The notes below the pieces were generated by a model. It had not been told where the DNA came from, made no database searches, and saw only the letters and a program-made list of their open reading frames with translations. A program made the translations under genes and the position numbers. Positions 18,466 through 28,084 of a DNA stretch of 55,527 nucleotides are shown here, one piece after another. This stretch comes from Candidatus Auribacterota bacterium (lineage in GTDB: Bacteria; Auribacterota; Ancaeobacteria; Ancaeobacterales; Ancaeobacteraceae), in contig JAKLEM010000010.1 of the NCBI GenBank assembly GCA_022711655.1, forward strand, positions 1-55,527, in the 5' to 3' direction. Within the stretch, counting starts at the first letter, position 1. Each line of letters opens with the position of its first letter.

Positions 18466-18801
18466 TCATTGGTCCTTATTCACGGGATGTTTCTTCAGCG
18501 TTTCTTTCTGCCATATATTCTCCTCCCTGGTCCAGTTAACCCAGTAAGGGTTCGGCGTGGCGGATACGCCCCATCGGGGGTTATATGACGGATAATAGCC
18601 TGAAGGGCTGTTGATATCGAATAACTGCATCGGCGCTATTGGCGCAGGTTGCCGGTCAATAACCGGTTGTTCATATGAAACGAAGTTCTGTTCGTTATAT
18701 GTGCGCTGCTTTGCCTGGTCGCTGACGTCATAGTCTTCCGCATACGCCGCGATAGACATAAAGATCAAGCCGGCCAGTAATACGTTCATTGCCGTATGCA
18801 T
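18466..18801 (-). CDS. Small secreted protein of unknown function
   Basis: The product has 111 residues. The start at 18801 lies 8 nt after AAGGGG; the GTG 9 nt earlier overlaps the site. A signal peptide (about 1-22, ending AYA) is followed by a hydrophilic chain with a central Pro/Tyr/Trp-rich stretch (SGYYPSYNPRWG, PNPYWVNW) and a basic end. I do not recognise a family. It is the last gene of the run of exported proteins and lies 61 nt downstream of the TPR gene. Between this gene and the FAH gene (18317-18465) I see nothing further. Confidence 0.6.
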   Translation of the reverse strand: MHTAMNVLLAGLIFMSIAAYAEDYDVSDQAKQRTYNEQNFVSYEQPVIDRQPAPIAPMQLFDINSPSGYYPSYNPRWGVSATPNPYWVNWTREENIWQKETLKKHPVNKDQ

Positions 18802-18861
18802 ATCGTACACCCCTTCATTTGTCTTTTGCGTTCCTGATGAGAAAATGGGTTGCCGCAGAGC

Positions 18862-21696
18862 TCAACGCGATCTCCGGCTTCCTTTCTTCTGCATCTCGGT
18901 CATGCGGTCCAGCTCTTTCAGGCTCGACTCCAGGGCGCGGCGGTCGGCCGCGCTGAGGTTCGGGTCCTGAAGCGCCCGGAGGGTCTGATCGCGCTGGCTT
19001 TGGAACTGATCCATGTCGGCCTGCCGCATCTGCTCGCGGCGCTGGTCGGGCGTCATCCGCCGCTGCGCTTCCATCTGTTCCTCCTCGATCCTGTTGCGTC
19101 CGGCTCGGAACTCTTCGATCAGCGCGTTCTTCCGCGCCTCGAGCTCCTTCGGCAGGCCCCACGGCCATCCTTCGCCGCTGATCAGCTCGCGGGAGGCCGC
19201 ATCGTTATCCTTGTTGGCGACCGCCGCCTCCGCGATCCCCAGGCGCGCCCATGCGTCGACGACGTTCATCGTCTCGCGGTCCTTCGCCGTGGCCGGCCAG
19301 TTGGCGAGATAGAGACGTATCGCGCGAAACTCCGCCTGCGCCTCCGCCGGGCGGTTGAGCGCCAGCAGGGCGCGCGCCGAACCGAGCCGAGACCAGGCCA
19401 TCAGGCTCGCCAGCGACGGGGCCGCCGGTGTCGCGTTCTGTTCCGCCGCCGGGTCGGGCAGCATCGCCGTCGGCAGCAGCGTCCAGAGGTCGTCGCCGGC
19501 GGCGCGCTTCTCGATCGCCATGTTCGCCGCGAACGCCGCCAGGGCCTCGCCGCCGCGCTTCTCGGCCGCGAACGCATCGCCCTGCTGACGGCGCACGACG
19601 ATCGTCAGGCCAAGCTCGTCAAGCCACAGCGGCGTATTGTTCGCGGCGACGAAACTGGTCCCCATCAGACGGGCGCGCGCTTCCTCGAGGGCGAGCGCCG
19701 CCGTGCGCTGACGGGCGGCTCCCGCAGCGTCCTGCCGCCCGGCGGCGATGACGCCGCGGTATGCCGGGACCCGCGCGTCGGCCGGATCGATCGCCGCCGC
19801 CGCGTCAAGCAGCTCCGTCGAATTTTTCCAATCGGTCAGGCCGATATGTTCCCACGCCGTCTTGAGCTGTTCGGCGGCAGTCGTGTGTTGGAGCGGCTCC
19901 GCCATGAGCGCGTACATCCTTTGGGCTTTCGCATCGCCGCGCTTGCGCGCCATCTCCGCCAGGCCGCGGTTCACGTCGTCGCGGTCGGCATCGAGCGCCG
20001 CCGCCTTGTCGGCTTTTCCCTTTTTTAACAGGGCGGGGACGACCTCGTTGCGGACCTTATCGGCCCCGGCCTGCAACCCCGCCGCCTTCTTCCTGAGCTC
20101 AGCCGCCTCGGCGTCGCAGCGCGCCGCCCGGGCAAGCTCCTCGGCCGTCGGCGGGTAGTAGGTCGAGACCTCATACTCGCCGTCGCTGCGCGTCTCCCGG
20201 TGCCTCTCCGTGCGCCCGGCGCGCAAGGCCGCCGCCTGCGCGTTAAGCTGGTCGGCGCGGTCCAGCAGGATGCGGATCTTCAGCAGGAGCGCCCGGACGT
20301 TGCGCGGCTCGATCTCGAGCGCCTGATCGGCCGCTTTCTCGGCGGCATTTTGATTCCCACATGTGAGATAGATCAGCCCCTTGGTCACGAGCGCGTTCAC
20401 GTGGCGCGGGTCGATCGTGAGCGCCTCGTCGGCCGACGCCATCGCCCGGTCGAGTTCCGCGTCATGCTCGGCAGCGCTCTGCGGCCTGAGCTGTTCGACG
20501 GCGCGGGGCCCGTTCCATATCGCCGGGACGATGTGGTTGTTGTGGAGGAAGCGCGCCAGCATCTCATGACGGTCGGGGTCCTTCCCTTTGGCGCGGATCG
20601 CGTCGCTTACGGCGAAGATGCGGTCCTGATAGTCCTCGTCGTAGCGCAGGCGCCGGTTGTTGAACCAGCGGTGAAGCGCGAGCGCCGCATCGACCGTTTC
20701 ATCCCACGCCGCACCGGCATTGACCTTCTGCGCGAACGCCTCGACCGCGCCGCCGGCCGGTGCCGTCTTCGCGAGCCCGCGTATCTTTTTCTGCACGTCG
20801 CCCGCCTTGACGCCGAGCGACTCCGCGGTATCGAGGTCGGCGTTGGCCCGGCGGATGTCGCCGATGGCCGCCGCCGCCTGCGCGCGGCCGAGATACCCCT
20901 CGCCCCACAGCGGGTCGATGCACAGGACATGCGTGAACTCCGCGCGCGCGTGCAGGGCGTCTCCGAAACCGAGCAGGCACGTCGCGGCGTCCGCCCGCAG
21001 AGGCACGTCGCCGGGGACGGTGCGCCGCAGGACGACAAGGTCTTTCCACGCGGCCGTCCAGTCGCCCCGCGCCAGCGCGGCCTTCATCCGCTCCGCAACG
21101 AGCTTGTTCGCCCCGGCGCCGGCCGCCTTGTGACGCCCGGCATACGCCTTCGCGGCGTCGGGAAACAGTGTCTTGACCGTCGTTTTCGTTTCCACCAGCC
21201 GACGCTGTTCGTAGTCGTAGTAGTTCCCGACCGTGCGCGACGACCAGTAATCCCGCGCCATGATGTTGTAGATCATGTTGGCGTAGTTGGGGGGAACGCC
21301 GTTCGTGGTGAAATACTGCGACCCGTTCGCCGAGTCGCCGCTCATCATGTATGCCGCGGCGAGCCAGAGCTTCGCCTCATGGTCGTCCGGACGGAGCTTG
21401 AACGCCCGCTGGAGGTCGGCGATCGCCGCGGGGAACTTCTCGGCCAGCGTGTTCGCGACGCCGCGCGCCCGGAAATAATCGGCGTTGCTGTCGTCGGAAG
21501 CGATCGCCTTGTCGAAGTCTCCGGCCGCCTTGTTAAAATCGCCGGTCTCGAGCGACTCAATCCCCTCGATGTAGGCAGCGGCCACTTCGCGCTCCTGTGC
21601 CGGGCAATTCGTCACGCCGGGATACGCTATTCCTGCGCAGGCGGCGATGAGTGCGGTCGCCCCGCGCAACCCGATACGACATACGATCTTCTTCAT
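18862..21696 (-). CDS. Exported TPR-repeat protein
   Basis: The product has 944 residues. The open frame extends upstream to 22026, but AGGAGG lies 6 nt before ATG 21696 and the sequence there is a signal peptide (MKKIVCRIG..., cut near residue 35), so I use that start. TPR units are evident at about 40-110 (AYIEGIESLETGDFNKAAGDF; NADYFRARGVANTLAEKF; HEAKLWLAAAYMMSG) and again in the middle (ALVTKGLIYLTCGNQNAAEKA). The C-terminal 90 residues are a Gln/Arg/Met-rich charged helix, probably a coiled coil. It follows the helical protein gene by 59 nt in the leftward run. TPR arrays act as scaffolds, so an assembly or docking role for the neighbouring exported proteins is plausible but inferred. 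Confidence 0.75.
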   Translation of the reverse strand: MKKIVCRIGLRGATALIAACAGIAYPGVTNCPAQEREVAAAYIEGIESLETGDFNKAAGDFDKAIASDDSNADYFRARGVANTLAEKFPAAIADLQRAFKLRPDDHEAKLWLAAAYMMSGDSANGSQYFTTNGVPPNYANMIYNIMARDYWSSRTVGNYYDYEQRRLVETKTTVKTLFPDAAKAYAGRHKAAGAGANKLVAERMKAALARGDWTAAWKDLVVLRRTVPGDVPLRADAATCLLGFGDALHARAEFTHVLCIDPLWGEGYLGRAQAAAAIGDIRRANADLDTAESLGVKAGDVQKKIRGLAKTAPAGGAVEAFAQKVNAGAAWDETVDAALALHRWFNNRRLRYDEDYQDRIFAVSDAIRAKGKDPDRHEMLARFLHNNHIVPAIWNGPRAVEQLRPQSAAEHDAELDRAMASADEALTIDPRHVNALVTKGLIYLTCGNQNAAEKAADQALEIEPRNVRALLLKIRILLDRADQLNAQAAALRAGRTERHRETRSDGEYEVSTYYPPTAEELARAARCDAEAAELRKKAAGLQAGADKVRNEVVPALLKKGKADKAAALDADRDDVNRGLAEMARKRGDAKAQRMYALMAEPLQHTTAAEQLKTAWEHIGLTDWKNSTELLDAAAAIDPADARVPAYRGVIAAGRQDAAGAARQRTAALALEEARARLMGTSFVAANNTPLWLDELGLTIVVRRQQGDAFAAEKRGGEALAAFAANMAIEKRAAGDDLWTLLPTAMLPDPAAEQNATPAAPSLASLMAWSRLGSARALLALNRPAEAQAEFRAIRLYLANWPATAKDRETMNVVDAWARLGIAEAAVANKDNDAASRELISGEGWPWGLPKELEARKNALIEEFRAGRNRIEEEQMEAQRRMTPDQRREQMRQADMDQFQSQRDQTLRALQDPNLSAADRRALESSLKELDRMTEMQKKGSRRSR

Positions 21697-21755
21697 ATCC
21701 ATCCTCCTATTCGGCCCTGTCAGACACATGGGCGCCGGAACTCCGGCGCCGTCTA

Positions 21756-22469
21756 CTATTGTTTCTTCGCGGCGGCCGATCCTTTTTTCATGGCCTGTAT
21801 CTGCTCTCTGACCTGCCGTAACTGTTCCGGCGTTATGCCCGCCATATCCTCCCTGAACGCGTCCCGGTACTCCCGCCTGTTCTTTTCGGCGAGGGCCGGC
21901 CAGCCCTTCTCGGGGACGGTCAGCGGCGCTTCCTTCTGCTGCTGAGCGGTGGCGCTCATGACGGCGCCCATGCCGTGCAGGGCGATCCAGCGCGGGTCGT
22001 AGTTGTACGGCGTCCGGCGGTCCCACTCGAGCGCCTTCTCCACGATCTTGGCGGTACCCTCCGGATCCTCGAACTGTATCAGCCGCAACAGGTCGGGAAC
22101 AGACCCGTTCAGGTCATCGTAGCCTCCCGCAACGGTCTCGTCGGTGCACCGCCTGATGTCGAACTGCGTCCGTATCCGCCCCGCGTACAGCCAGAAGATC
22201 GCGTCACCTGTCTTGCCGTCGTCGAACAGCGCCGCGGCAAGCGAGAAAAAGACGGCCGGGCAATACCTGTCGGGATGCGCGATAACGTCCGAGGCCGCAT
22301 TCGCCCGCTGTTCGGCCGTGCCGTCGCGCAGGGCATCGATCGCCTGCATCGACGATGCGGTGTCTATCGTCGCATAGACCCCCTGCGGTTGGATCGTTTC
22401 CGTTTCTCCGAATACGCGGGGACAAAGGGCTGCAACGGCGATCACTAACATGATCAGTCTGTTATGCAT
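21756..22469 (-). CDS. Exported helical protein of unknown function
   Basis: The product has 237 residues. The signal peptide MHNRLIMLVIAVAALCPRVFG is followed by a mostly helical chain. The middle contains the distinctive stretch FFSLAAALFDDGKTGDAIFW and LYAGRIRTQFDIRRC, then CTDETVAGGYDDLNG and a C-terminal charged helix (PEQLRQVREQIQAMKKG). Two cysteines (in DRYCP and IRRC) could form a disulfide. The ribosome site is weak and the gene starts only 28 nt after the stop of the papain-fold protein, which suggests translational coupling. I do not recognise the family. An accessory or immunity-like partner of the papain-fold protein is possible only from adjacency. Confidence 0.65.
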   Translation of the reverse strand: MHNRLIMLVIAVAALCPRVFGETETIQPQGVYATIDTASSMQAIDALRDGTAEQRANAASDVIAHPDRYCPAVFFSLAAALFDDGKTGDAIFWLYAGRIRTQFDIRRCTDETVAGGYDDLNGSVPDLLRLIQFEDPEGTAKIVEKALEWDRRTPYNYDPRWIALHGMGAVMSATAQQQKEAPLTVPEKGWPALAEKNRREYRDAFREDMAGITPEQLRQVREQIQAMKKGSAAAKKQ

Positions 22470-22497
22470 AGGATATCTGCTTATTCAAGGCGTTAGC

Positions 22498-25400
22498 TCA
22501 GTCGAGCCGATAGAAATATATCCTCTTCCAGCCGAGCGGCGCCGATGCGGTGACGCCGTTGGCCCTCATGGTAACGTTGCCTTTGCCGAAACGGAGGTAT
22601 TGCACCGGCGGATCGGCCTGAAAATCCCAGAACTCGACCTTGCCGCCGCTGTTGCGGACGTTGAAGACGTGATAGGGCGTGTCCGGTCCGCCGTCCACGA
22701 AAACCAGCCCCTGGCTCCTGTCGCCCGCCCTTTTCAGGGCGCGCTCGATCTTCGTTTGCGAGCTCGTGACCGGGATACCCTCCTGATGGCCGGCGTACCC
22801 GCGCGCGCCGCCGTGGAACGGGTTCTTCGCCTTGCCGCTGCCGAATTCCTTTTTCAGGGCCCTCATAACCGCGTAACCGGGGGTCGGGACGTCATCGTAC
22901 ACGAACTTGTTGATTGACGGGTCGTAGAGAGGGACATGCGGGTTGTGGTCAGGGGCGACATAGGGCCGTCCCGTTTTCCATCTCTTCGCCGCGGCAAGGG
23001 CAACGGGGAAACAGTTCTGGTTTCCGGCATTCTTGTCTATCGCCTTGGCGATGTTGACCGGGCCCTTGGCTTCCGCCGACGGCGGGAAAATCTTCGGGAA
23101 ATCGGGGCCTGCGACGCCGGCGGCGCCATAGCCGGAGAACTCCCGCGAATCATCCACCATCCCCTTCAGCGTCCGGCCGGCCTTCTCAAGGTCCCGTGCA
23201 TCCCGAAGCTGTGCACGTCCCTGCTCTTCGAGCCCGCTGACCGCCGCCCTTCCGCCCGGCTTCGGCCATCCTTCAACCCCTTCGATCTCGGCCGGTATCT
23301 CCAGCACATCAGGCGATCCTTGCGGTTGAGGCTGTCCCGGCGGCTGTTGCCGCTGCGGCCCCTTGCTTGATCGCTCCTCGCGCAGGCGTTCTTTGTTCTC
23401 ACGTATCCGCTCGGCCTGCTTCTCGGCGGCGGTCATCCCTTCATCCGCAGACCCGGGCTTGGCGTCCTCGCCTGTTATCTTCTTCGTGCTCTTCAAGTCC
23501 TCGGCAGGCTGCTGCATCGGCCGCGTCTGGTCGAGCGGCTGCTCCTGGCTCACGCCCCCTTGCTGCGGTTTCCCTGCTGGAGGGCCGCCCTTTTCGCCCG
23601 CGCTCCCCGCGCCACCGGACTTCGGCCACCCCTCTGCCCCTTCGATCTCGGCCGGAACCTCCAGCGTCCCGTCCTCCGGCTGCTTTGACGGTTGTTGCTG
23701 CTGCGGCCCGCCGCTCGAACGGCTCTTGCGCAGCTGCTCTTTGTTCTGCCGTATCCGCTCGGCCTGCTTTTCGGCGGCAGTCATCGCTTCATCCGCCGCT
23801 CCAGGCTTGGCGTCCTCGCCTGTTATCTTCTTCGTTTCCCCAAGATCCTCCTCCGGCTGCTTCTTTTGCATCGGCGGCGACCGGCGCGCCTGCTCCTCTT
23901 GCATCCGTTGCTTTTCCGCCCGAGCCCGTTCCTCCGCGCGGCGCATGCGATCAGCCTGCTGTTCTTTGCTGACGTTACCCTGCGGAGATTGTTTGCCTGC
24001 TCTTTGGGGCGGCGGCTGCTGTTGCGGCCCCGAACCGCCCGACCGTTCCCGGCGAAGCTGTTCTTTCGCCTGCCGCACCCGCTCCGCCTGTTTCTGCTGT
24101 TGCGCCGCCATTTTTTCTGCCGCTTTGCCCTCCCGCGCGACACCGCCTGCGGCCTGAGCCCCTTCTCCCGCCGCCTTTCCGCCGGCCTTTTCCATCCCCT
24201 TGGCTATCTGCCCCATCTTGCCGGCCGCGCCTGCCTCCCCGGCGGCCTCCGCCGCGCGCGGTATCGCCCCCATTTCTCCCATTGCGCCGCCCGCGGCGAG
24301 GGCGATATCGCCGGCGTGCTCGCCGAAGAAGCGCGCGGGGTTCTTCTGTATCTCGTCAACCGCCTTGACCGCTTCGTCGTACAGCTTCTGGTTGTTCTCT
24401 TTATAATCGTTGGTCAGATAGTCAGAGATGTTCTTGGCCATCTGCGGCACGCACGAACCCGGCTTCTGGGCCAGGAATTCGGCGGAGCGCTTGATCGAAT
24501 CGGCCATCCCGCCGAAGAACTCGTTACTGGCCTCCGTCGCATGTTTCTGCATCTCGGTGGCGACGCGGTCCATCTCCCGCGCGAGATCCATCATCCGCTC
24601 GGGGATGGTCTTGCCGCTCCATGGAAGCGGACCGTCATTCGACCAGCGGGTAGTATCCTGCCCGCCCGCTCGCCTGTCCGGAGGCTGCGTGCCATGCGAA
24701 GGCGCGCGCGGCGCCTGCTCTTTGCCCGCGCGGGTGCCCGAAGGCCGTTCGGCAGGAAGGTTCCGCGGCGGGCGCGACGACGTTCCGCGGGTCGGCGACG
24801 CAGGCTGTTTGCCCCCTTGCGTGTGTGTCCCCGACGGTGTGCCGTGCGGAGCGCGGGAAGAGGTTCCGGACGGCTGTGCGGCAGTCCTTCTGCCCCCGCC
24901 CTGTGTCCCCGCCGGCCGCGCCTGCTGCTGGCCGTGCGGAGCGGGACGCGGCGGAGCCGGGCTCTTGCTTACGCTCCCCTTCAGCGGATTCGTCGGACTG
25001 CCCAGAGGCGCAGGCTGAGCGCCGCCGCCTGTCGAAGGAGCCCCTTCCATCCCGCCTGAAGCGGGTTGTGCCGGAGCTGCAGTTTCATCTGCGCCTAAAG
25101 GCGGCTGCTCAGGAGCGACAGGCCCGCCTGTTCCCGGAGCAGGCGCTTCACCCATTCCGCCCGGCTCGGGCTGCGATGGAACAGGACCCTGCGAAGGCGC
25201 ACCGCGGCCCTCCGACGCCCCGCCGGCCGGCGGCTGTTCCGCCGCCTTCTCCATGATCTCGGCGAGCCGTTCCCCATGGCGCTTTTCCTCGAGCGCCCGC
25301 TTACGCGCAAGATCCTTTTTTTTGTCCTCGTACTTCTGGTTCTCGTCGGCGATCAGGTTCTCCTTGTCATCACCCCCTGATTGCCCAATGAGCTCGATTT

Positions 25401-25623
25401 TCTTTTTGTGACCGCTGTCTGCGCCCCGTTCCACCGAGTCCAGGGCAGACAAGTTTCCGTCATGCTCCGCCTCTTCGGCGTCGATCGCGGCCTGGGTGCC
25501 CGAGTCCATCGACACCCCGCCCTGCAGCATGGGCGTTGCCCCCTCGGCCCGCGAGGCAGCCGGCTGTAAGATGAAGACGCCGGCGGCAAGGATCAATGCG
25601 ATGGTCTGTCCTTTTATATACAT
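22498..25623 (-). CDS. Large secreted protein with C-terminal papain-fold (toxin-like) domain
   Basis: The product has 1,041 residues; AAAGGAG lies 7 nt before the ATG. Residues 1-26 are a signal peptide. Then come a charged helix (50-110), a long Pro/Gly/Gln/Ser-rich region (about 115-330), a helical part (about 340-450), an Ala/Gly-rich hinge, and Gln/Arg/Glu-rich coiled-coil segments. Two imperfect copies of a block of about 90 residues (KKITGEDAKPG.ADE.MTAAEKQAERIR ... PAEIEG.EGWPK) lie at about 600-800. The last 180 residues look like a papain-like fold: Cys871 in NQNCFPVALAAA, His985 in PYHVFNVRNSGGK and Asp1000/Gln1002 in WDFQ. Known: this Cys-His-Asp arrangement occurs in Tox-PL-type papain-fold domains (peptidases or deamidases) at the C-termini of polymorphic toxins. 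Toxin activity and export route are inference; no pre-toxin cleavage motif or secretion-specific marker was seen. Confidence 0.72.
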   Translation of the reverse strand: MYIKGQTIALILAAGVFILQPAASRAEGATPMLQGGVSMDSGTQAAIDAEEAEHDGNLSALDSVERGADSGHKKKIELIGQSGGDDKENLIADENQKYEDKKKDLARKRALEEKRHGERLAEIMEKAAEQPPAGGASEGRGAPSQGPVPSQPEPGGMGEAPAPGTGGPVAPEQPPLGADETAAPAQPASGGMEGAPSTGGGAQPAPLGSPTNPLKGSVSKSPAPPRPAPHGQQQARPAGTQGGGRRTAAQPSGTSSRAPHGTPSGTHTQGGKQPASPTRGTSSRPPRNLPAERPSGTRAGKEQAPRAPSHGTQPPDRRAGGQDTTRWSNDGPLPWSGKTIPERMMDLAREMDRVATEMQKHATEASNEFFGGMADSIKRSAEFLAQKPGSCVPQMAKNISDYLTNDYKENNQKLYDEAVKAVDEIQKNPARFFGEHAGDIALAAGGAMGEMGAIPRAAEAAGEAGAAGKMGQIAKGMEKAGGKAAGEGAQAAGGVAREGKAAEKMAAQQQKQAERVRQAKEQLRRERSGGSGPQQQPPPQRAGKQSPQGNVSKEQQADRMRRAEERARAEKQRMQEEQARRSPPMQKKQPEEDLGETKKITGEDAKPGAADEAMTAAEKQAERIRQNKEQLRKSRSSGGPQQQQPSKQPEDGTLEVPAEIEGAEGWPKSGGAGSAGEKGGPPAGKPQQGGVSQEQPLDQTRPMQQPAEDLKSTKKITGEDAKPGSADEGMTAAEKQAERIRENKERLREERSSKGPQRQQPPGQPQPQGSPDVLEIPAEIEGVEGWPKPGGRAAVSGLEEQGRAQLRDARDLEKAGRTLKGMVDDSREFSGYGAAGVAGPDFPKIFPPSAEAKGPVNIAKAIDKNAGNQNCFPVALAAAKRWKTGRPYVAPDHNPHVPLYDPSINKFVYDDVPTPGYAVMRALKKEFGSGKAKNPFHGGARGYAGHQEGIPVTSSQTKIERALKRAGDRSQGLVFVDGGPDTPYHVFNVRNSGGKVEFWDFQADPPVQYLRFGKGNVTMRANGVTASAPLGWKRIYFYRLD

Positions 25624-25690
25624 GAACGCACTCCTTTCCTCCGTAGCTCCGTAGCATTCCCCTCATCGATCGCGCTGTGGCGCCGCGAGA

Positions 25691-28084
25691 TCAATACGCA
25701 ACGTCAGGAAACCACTTCAGCTTCTCCGCCCGTTTTCCCAGCCCGGTCTTGCCGCATGTCCGTACCAGCGCCTGGTAGAACTTGTCGGCCAGCGCGCGGT
25801 CGCGCGTCTTGACGAACGTCCCGCCCATGCATAAGGCCTTCGCCTTGAGCTCGTCGTTGTCGGGGAGAAGCTGCGCGCATTTCCACATGAGGTCGGCCGC
25901 CTTGTACCGGTAGTGGAACCGCCGGTCGGGCGACGGCATCGAGCTGAGGACGCGGCCTTCCTCGTCCTCGCTGCCGTAAAAGTATCCCCGGTCCTTTGTG
26001 ATGAGGCCGCGCAGCTTTTGCGCATCGGCTATCGCCGCTTTGTTCCACTCTTCGTAGTCCGCCTTCGCCTCGTCGGTCAGGATCCCGAACCTGTTCTCGA
26101 GAGACCCGTAATACGGGAAAGAGCCGCGGTCCACGAACCCGTCGGGATCCAGCTCCGTGCCCATCAGCTCCATGCCGTACTTGCGCACGACGATCCCGGC
26201 ATCGTAATACGCCTGCGCACGGTCGCGCTTCGCGCCCTTTTCGTCTTCCGCCTTCAGGATCAGCGCGTGCAGCTCCTTCACCTTCTCGCGGGGGTTGATA
26301 TCTTCGGACACCGATTGAGACTCCATCTCGCCGGCCGCGCCTTTCTTTTCGACATAGCCGCGATCGATACTTATCTGCGCCGGCATATACGCTATCGCGC
26401 GCTCCCACTCGCCCTGGCGCACCATCCGCCTCGCCAGAAGGTATTCCAGCGCCCCGCCAAGCGTCGGGCCGTCTTCCTTCATAAGATCCGCATATAATTC
26501 CGCCTCGTCCGGATGCGTCCTGGTCCTGTTCTGCGCGTACATGACATATCCCTGATAATATTTTTGCCGTCTCGCAAGCACATCCTTATTGCGCTCGGCA
26601 CGCAGGCAGTCTTCCAGCTCTTTCACGGTGAGGACCTTCTCGGCGACATAGGCGATATCTTCCCAGAATTTCCCCTGCAGGAGCAGGTCGAACGCGGCGA
26701 TATATTCCCTGCGGCTCAGCTGCAGCACCGCCATGTCGGAATTGAGCAGCCGGCCGACATCCTCCTGGAAGAATATGCCTTTATCCCGGCTCTGTTCGAA
26801 CGATGTCATGACGCCGGACAGTTTCCTGATCGCCTCGTCGACATTGCCGTCGCGCAGCGACAGCTTGAAGTCGATGAACTGCGCCAGGGGAGTTGCCGAC
26901 CGCGCCAGCGCAAGCCAGCGCTTCGCCGACTTCACATCGCCTTTCGTGTAATACAGCCACGCGACGCGGTCCGCATAATCGACAGGCCCGGTCACCCCCA
27001 ATCCCTCGATCGCCGCCAGGAGCCTGCGGAAGAAATCCTTGTACGTCTCGTCATCGCCCCACTCCATCGCGTTCCAGAACGGCCGGGAAACGGCCCACCC
27101 CAGGAGGACGCTCCTCGCCGTCTCATCTCTCACGATATCGTGGATCGTACCGTCGGTCGTTCCGGAGACCTTGCCGCACAGCCGGTTCAGCGAATTCACG
27201 TCCATCCGCTTGAGATAATGACGGATGCTTTGCACAAAGTCTTTCCTCTCATACTCGGCAAGCGCCTGCCAGCCGTAACTCTCCGCCGCGAGGCCTAACG
27301 GGTCGGCATACCCCTTTTCGGCCATCTTCCTGGTATCGGCAAAATACGGGATGGCGCGCTGCCCATCGCGCATCGACAGATAGGCCTTGCCGATCATGAA
27401 CGACGCCCACGTGCTCTTAAATACGCGCTCGGATCCCGGCAGGGCGAGTATCTTCTCCCACGCCTCGATCGCGCCGGCGAAATCATGGAAGTGATACTTC
27501 ACCGCGCCGGTCAGGTACAGCCTGAACTCATCGGGGACCGCGGACGTCAGCGCGACGGCCGGTTCGGTATAGCTTTTGCGCTCTGTCTTGACCGGCCCGT
27601 CGGGCGCCCCTCCCTCTTGCTGCGGCTGGGGCAATTCGACGGACAAGGTCGATGTCTCGCCGTGTGCGGCGTCGGTCTTGATCCGCTCCTGGCTGCGGAA
27701 CCTTCCGCCGTACCACAGCGACGGATCTTCCAACGGGCATGACTCGAGGAAGGCGTTGATCTCGTCCCGCGTCTTCTGATACGACGCGACCGCCCCGTCA
27801 AAGTCTTTCCCGGTTATCCCTCGGCCCTGCAGAGACCGCCTGAGATCGTCGACGTCGGCATCGGCGACACGCTTCGCGTATCCTCCCGTCAGGGACATCG
27901 GCGTCGTGTCCCCGGCTATCCGCTGCAGCTCGAACAGGAAATCGCCCTCGGGGATTGCGGCATACCGTTCCTGCGTATTCCGCACGCAATAGGCGCTGTC
28001 GAAACTCGGCCCGCACGCCTCCGCGCATACCGCATACGCGCACACCCACGCCACGATCATGACAGACGCTCTACTGTTCTTCAT
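25691..28084 (-). CDS. Exported large TPR-like protein (ACGP motif)
   Basis: The product has 797 residues. A signal peptide (1-22) ends at AVCA and is followed at once by EACGPSFDSAYCVR, a cysteine-containing N-terminus that also appears in secreted proteins encoded beside DUF3142 genes as far as I recall. The remainder is almost all helix with repeat-like units (FKSTWASFMIGKAYLSMRDG; AIPYFADTRKMAEKGY; LAESYGWQALAEYERKDF) typical of TPR/SEL1-like solenoids. The start overlaps the end of the DUF3142 gene by 14 nt (28071-28084), so the two are translationally coupled. It is followed after 67 nt by the papain-fold gene. Function unknown; a periplasmic solenoid scaffold is the best description. 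Confidence 0.72.
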   Translation of the reverse strand: MKNSRASVMIVAWVCAYAVCAEACGPSFDSAYCVRNTQERYAAIPEGDFLFELQRIAGDTTPMSLTGGYAKRVADADVDDLRRSLQGRGITGKDFDGAVASYQKTRDEINAFLESCPLEDPSLWYGGRFRSQERIKTDAAHGETSTLSVELPQPQQEGGAPDGPVKTERKSYTEPAVALTSAVPDEFRLYLTGAVKYHFHDFAGAIEAWEKILALPGSERVFKSTWASFMIGKAYLSMRDGQRAIPYFADTRKMAEKGYADPLGLAAESYGWQALAEYERKDFVQSIRHYLKRMDVNSLNRLCGKVSGTTDGTIHDIVRDETARSVLLGWAVSRPFWNAMEWGDDETYKDFFRRLLAAIEGLGVTGPVDYADRVAWLYYTKGDVKSAKRWLALARSATPLAQFIDFKLSLRDGNVDEAIRKLSGVMTSFEQSRDKGIFFQEDVGRLLNSDMAVLQLSRREYIAAFDLLLQGKFWEDIAYVAEKVLTVKELEDCLRAERNKDVLARRQKYYQGYVMYAQNRTRTHPDEAELYADLMKEDGPTLGGALEYLLARRMVRQGEWERAIAYMPAQISIDRGYVEKKGAAGEMESQSVSEDINPREKVKELHALILKAEDEKGAKRDRAQAYYDAGIVVRKYGMELMGTELDPDGFVDRGSFPYYGSLENRFGILTDEAKADYEEWNKAAIADAQKLRGLITKDRGYFYGSEDEEGRVLSSMPSPDRRFHYRYKAADLMWKCAQLLPDNDELKAKALCMGGTFVKTRDRALADKFYQALVRTCGKTGLGKRAEKLKWFPDVAY

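Noticed and set aside
21697..22026. Upstream extension of the TPR frame to 22026
   Set aside because: It overlaps the helical-protein gene in another frame, and AGGAGG plus a signal peptide mark ATG 21696 as the start.
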